The translations under genes were made by a program, and so were the position numbers. 6,770 nt of DNA from positions 1-6,770 of the forward strand of contig RKAY01000011.1 in assembly GCA_014846205.1 (NCBI GenBank). The letters are read 5' to 3'. The stretch is from Collinsella aerofaciens (GTDB lineage Bacteria; Actinomycetota; Coriobacteriia; Coriobacteriales; Coriobacteriaceae). Positions within the stretch are counted from its first letter, which is position 1. Each line of letters starts with the position of its first letter. Below are positions 5,030 to 6,770 of the stretch, piece by piece. The notes beneath the pieces were generated by a model. The model was not told the origin of the DNA. It made no database searches and was given only the letters and a program-made list of their open reading frames with translations.

Positions 5030-6770
5030 TTAGTTTTGAGAGAAGAACGGGAATTGCCTCGGATCCACCGGCGGTTGCGGCATCGGCGTGCCCTGGGGCC
5101 CACCCTGCGGTCCGCCCTGGCCGCCCATCATCTTTTCGATGGCGTCCTGGACCTCGCCCTCAAACTTTTTCATGCCCTCATGCAGGCGACGCTGGCCATC
5201 CTCGGAGCGCAGCTCCTCCATCTGCTCGGGCGAAATACCCAACAGGTCACCCAGTATGCCCATCATCTCGCCACGCATGCGCTCGCTTGTATCCTCGTCG
5301 GCAAAACGACGCACCTCAGCGCGCGCCAGCGAATCGACCGTCATGCGTTCCTTGCCGCTCAGCCCCAGGTCGGACCACGCGAGCATGTACGGCCAGGCGC
5401 GCTCGACAAACGAACGAGCCGAGACGATCGGCGCCGGCGGCAGCATGCGGCGGGCGGCCTCGCCCTGACGTACGAGCATCAGCAGCAGCGAGCAAGCCTC
5501 GGGCTTGCCGGCAGCCATTGGGATGTCGTCGAAGGGTCGGTTGCGGTCCACGTGCGCCTCGAGCGTGCCATCGACCTCGCCCGGCTCGAGCCCACCGAGC
5601 AGCTGCGCCGCGCGATCAAGCATGTCGACCGGGCCGTCGAGCGTCGAGAGCGCCCGCGCCAGCACGCGCTCCATGCAATCTTCCACCGCGTTGAGCGTCA
5701 CGAGCTCCTGCGGCACCACGGCAGACGTGCGGTTGCGCACGCGCGCCACAAACTCGAGGGTCGACAGATACACATCGCCAAAGGGCGCGTAATCGCCCTG
5801 GTAGCCACCGCAAAGCGCCGGTGCCGCCAACGCGTACTCGGTCTTGGAAAGCGGGCTCAGAGCCATCGCGCCCAGCTCGAGCGCCGTGTCCTCCAACATG
5901 AGGCCCAGCGCACGCGAACGCAGGCGCTCGGCATCGCCCGCCGACACATCGCGGTCGAGTACGCGCGCCGCATCCGGCGCATCGCGCTCAACCGTGCGAA
6001 TATGCAGGCGCTCGGCAATCGCGCGAACGGCGGCACAACGGGCGGCCTCGGCCTCCTCCTGCGCCGGCGTAAAGATGCGGTTGCGGTCCAACACCAGGCC
6101 GATCACGTTGCGCGAGCCCAATGCATCGACAGCCAGCGCCGCAAGCAAAGACGACGGCAGATCGCCCTCGAGCACCACCACGGCGCGCGACGTACCATGG
6201 GCACGGGCGTTATCGCGCACAGCGAGCACCAGCGCCTGCCACAACCACTCCTCGGAACGAAACTCGGGCAGCTCGTGGTCCTCCAAAGCATCGAGCATTA
6301 CGCCGCGCTGAATCTCCTGAACCAGCAGGCTCTCCTCAAAACACGGCGCCTGGGCCACCACGCGCCCGCAGTCGTCGAGTACAAACGACCCGCCGGTATA
6401 CACCGACTCGTCATAAGCACCAACCGGCGCCATGCAGGCAAACCATACGCTGCGCTTGGAGGCGATCTTGCGGTAGGCACCGCTGCGAACGGCGGCAATG
6501 GCGGCCGTCTCACGGTCGGTCATGTCAAACGCGTTGAACTGAAAATAGGCGATAAGGTCGACGCCGGTCGGCAACATCTCGAGCTCGCGGTCCAAGTCGA
6601 AGATCACGGCGATACGCACGCCGTCCACGTCAAAGACCGGCGGCGCCCAACGGGCATCGCCGGTCCCACCGCGCTGCAGGGCAATGCTCGAACGGGCCGG
6701 CACCACATGACCGTCCTTGAGCATCATGTAGTCGAGCAGGGGCTGGCCCTCAAACGAAACCGCCGCGGGC
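5030..6770 (-). CDS. NAD+ synthetase-like two-domain protein with degenerate active sites (5' end beyond window)
   Basis: Residues are numbered from the Met at 6727; the frame stays open through 14 more codons to the window edge, so the true start lies outside. Architecture follows glutamine-dependent NAD+ synthetase. The rear of a nitrilase-type amidase domain (to about 145) includes SVYTGGSFVLDDCGRV (108-123) and APCFEESLLV. A synthetase-like domain follows (about 160-450), with ALAVDALGSRNVIGLVL (197-213), YQGDYAPFGDV (309-319) and the late block RRMLPPAPIVSARSF (426-440). Key positions look lost. The amidase Cys region reads VIFDLD (41-46) and the catalytic Lys position reads Met. The pyrophosphatase loop SGGxDS reads LEGDLPSS (186-193), and the late Lys of DVPKT is absent. 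A 113-residue helical, then Gly/Gln/Pro-rich tail (453-565) is extra. Family membership is convincing; true NAD synthesis is doubtful. The intact long frame argues against a decaying pseudogene and for a repurposed or regulatory protein. Confidence 0.8.
   Translation of the reverse strand, partial: PAAVSFEGQPLLDYMMLKDGHVVPARSSIALQRGGTGDARWAPPVFDVDGVRIAVIFDLDRELEMLPTGVDLIAYFQFNAFDMTDRETAAIAAVRSGAYRKIASKRSVWFACMAPVGAYDESVYTGGSFVLDDCGRVVAQAPCFEESLLVQEIQRGVMLDALEDHELPEFRSEEWLWQALVLAVRDNARAHGTSRAVVVLEGDLPSSLLAALAVDALGSRNVIGLVLDRNRIFTPAQEEAEAARCAAVRAIAERLHIRTVERDAPDAARVLDRDVSAGDAERLRSRALGLMLEDTALELGAMALSPLSKTEYALAAPALCGGYQGDYAPFGDVYLSTLEFVARVRNRTSAVVPQELVTLNAVEDCMERVLARALSTLDGPVDMLDRAAQLLGGLEPGEVDGTLEAHVDRNRPFDDIPMAAGKPEACSLLLMLVRQGEAARRMLPPAPIVSARSFVERAWPYMLAWSDLGLSGKERMTVDSLARAEVRRFADEDTSERMRGEMMGILGDLLGISPEQMEELRSEDGQRRLHEGMKKFEGEVQDAIEKMMGGQGGPQGGPQGTPMPQPPVDPRQFPFFSQN

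Overview
The window looks like a stretch of chromosome from a GC-rich actinobacterium. I suspect the class Coriobacteriia (Collinsella or a relative), from gene content and protein style; this is recognition from memory, not a search. All five protein genes read on the minus strand, so transcription runs from high to low coordinates. I see no mobile element, tRNA, rRNA or CRISPR array.

From the right end (transcriptionally first), the window opens inside a large gene (5030 to the right edge) whose product is clearly built like glutamine-dependent NAD+ synthetase: a nitrilase-type amidase domain followed by an ATP-pyrophosphatase synthetase domain. The residues that normally do the chemistry appear to be missing in both visible active sites, and there is an extra C-terminal tail. 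It looks like a pseudoenzyme and is the most unusual item here.

A 137-base gap (4893-5029) then holds the control region of a tight ruvC-ruvA-ruvB operon. Its centre is a LexA-type SOS operator with GAAC and GTTC half-sites four bases apart, set inside a wider nested dyad that also covers the likely -10 box. RuvC is the Holliday-junction endonuclease, and RuvA and RuvB form the branch-migration motor. The two junctions inside the operon are identical one-base TGATG stop/start overlaps, so the three proteins should be made by coupled translation and induced together after DNA damage.

After a 146-base gap with its own extended -10 promoter comes a complete fhs gene (870-2537) for formate-tetrahydrofolate ligase, which feeds formate into the one-carbon pool. 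It ends at a clear hairpin-plus-T-run terminator (807-844). A last gene (1-690, running off the left edge) encodes an unrecognised single-pass membrane protein. Its cytoplasmic N-terminal half is low-complexity and carries an eight-residue tandem repeat and possible phospho-threonine motifs; an outward-facing domain is cut by the window edge.

Genes linked by evident function are limited to ruvCAB; fhs, the NAD-synthetase-like gene and the membrane protein are neighbours with no evident shared pathway.
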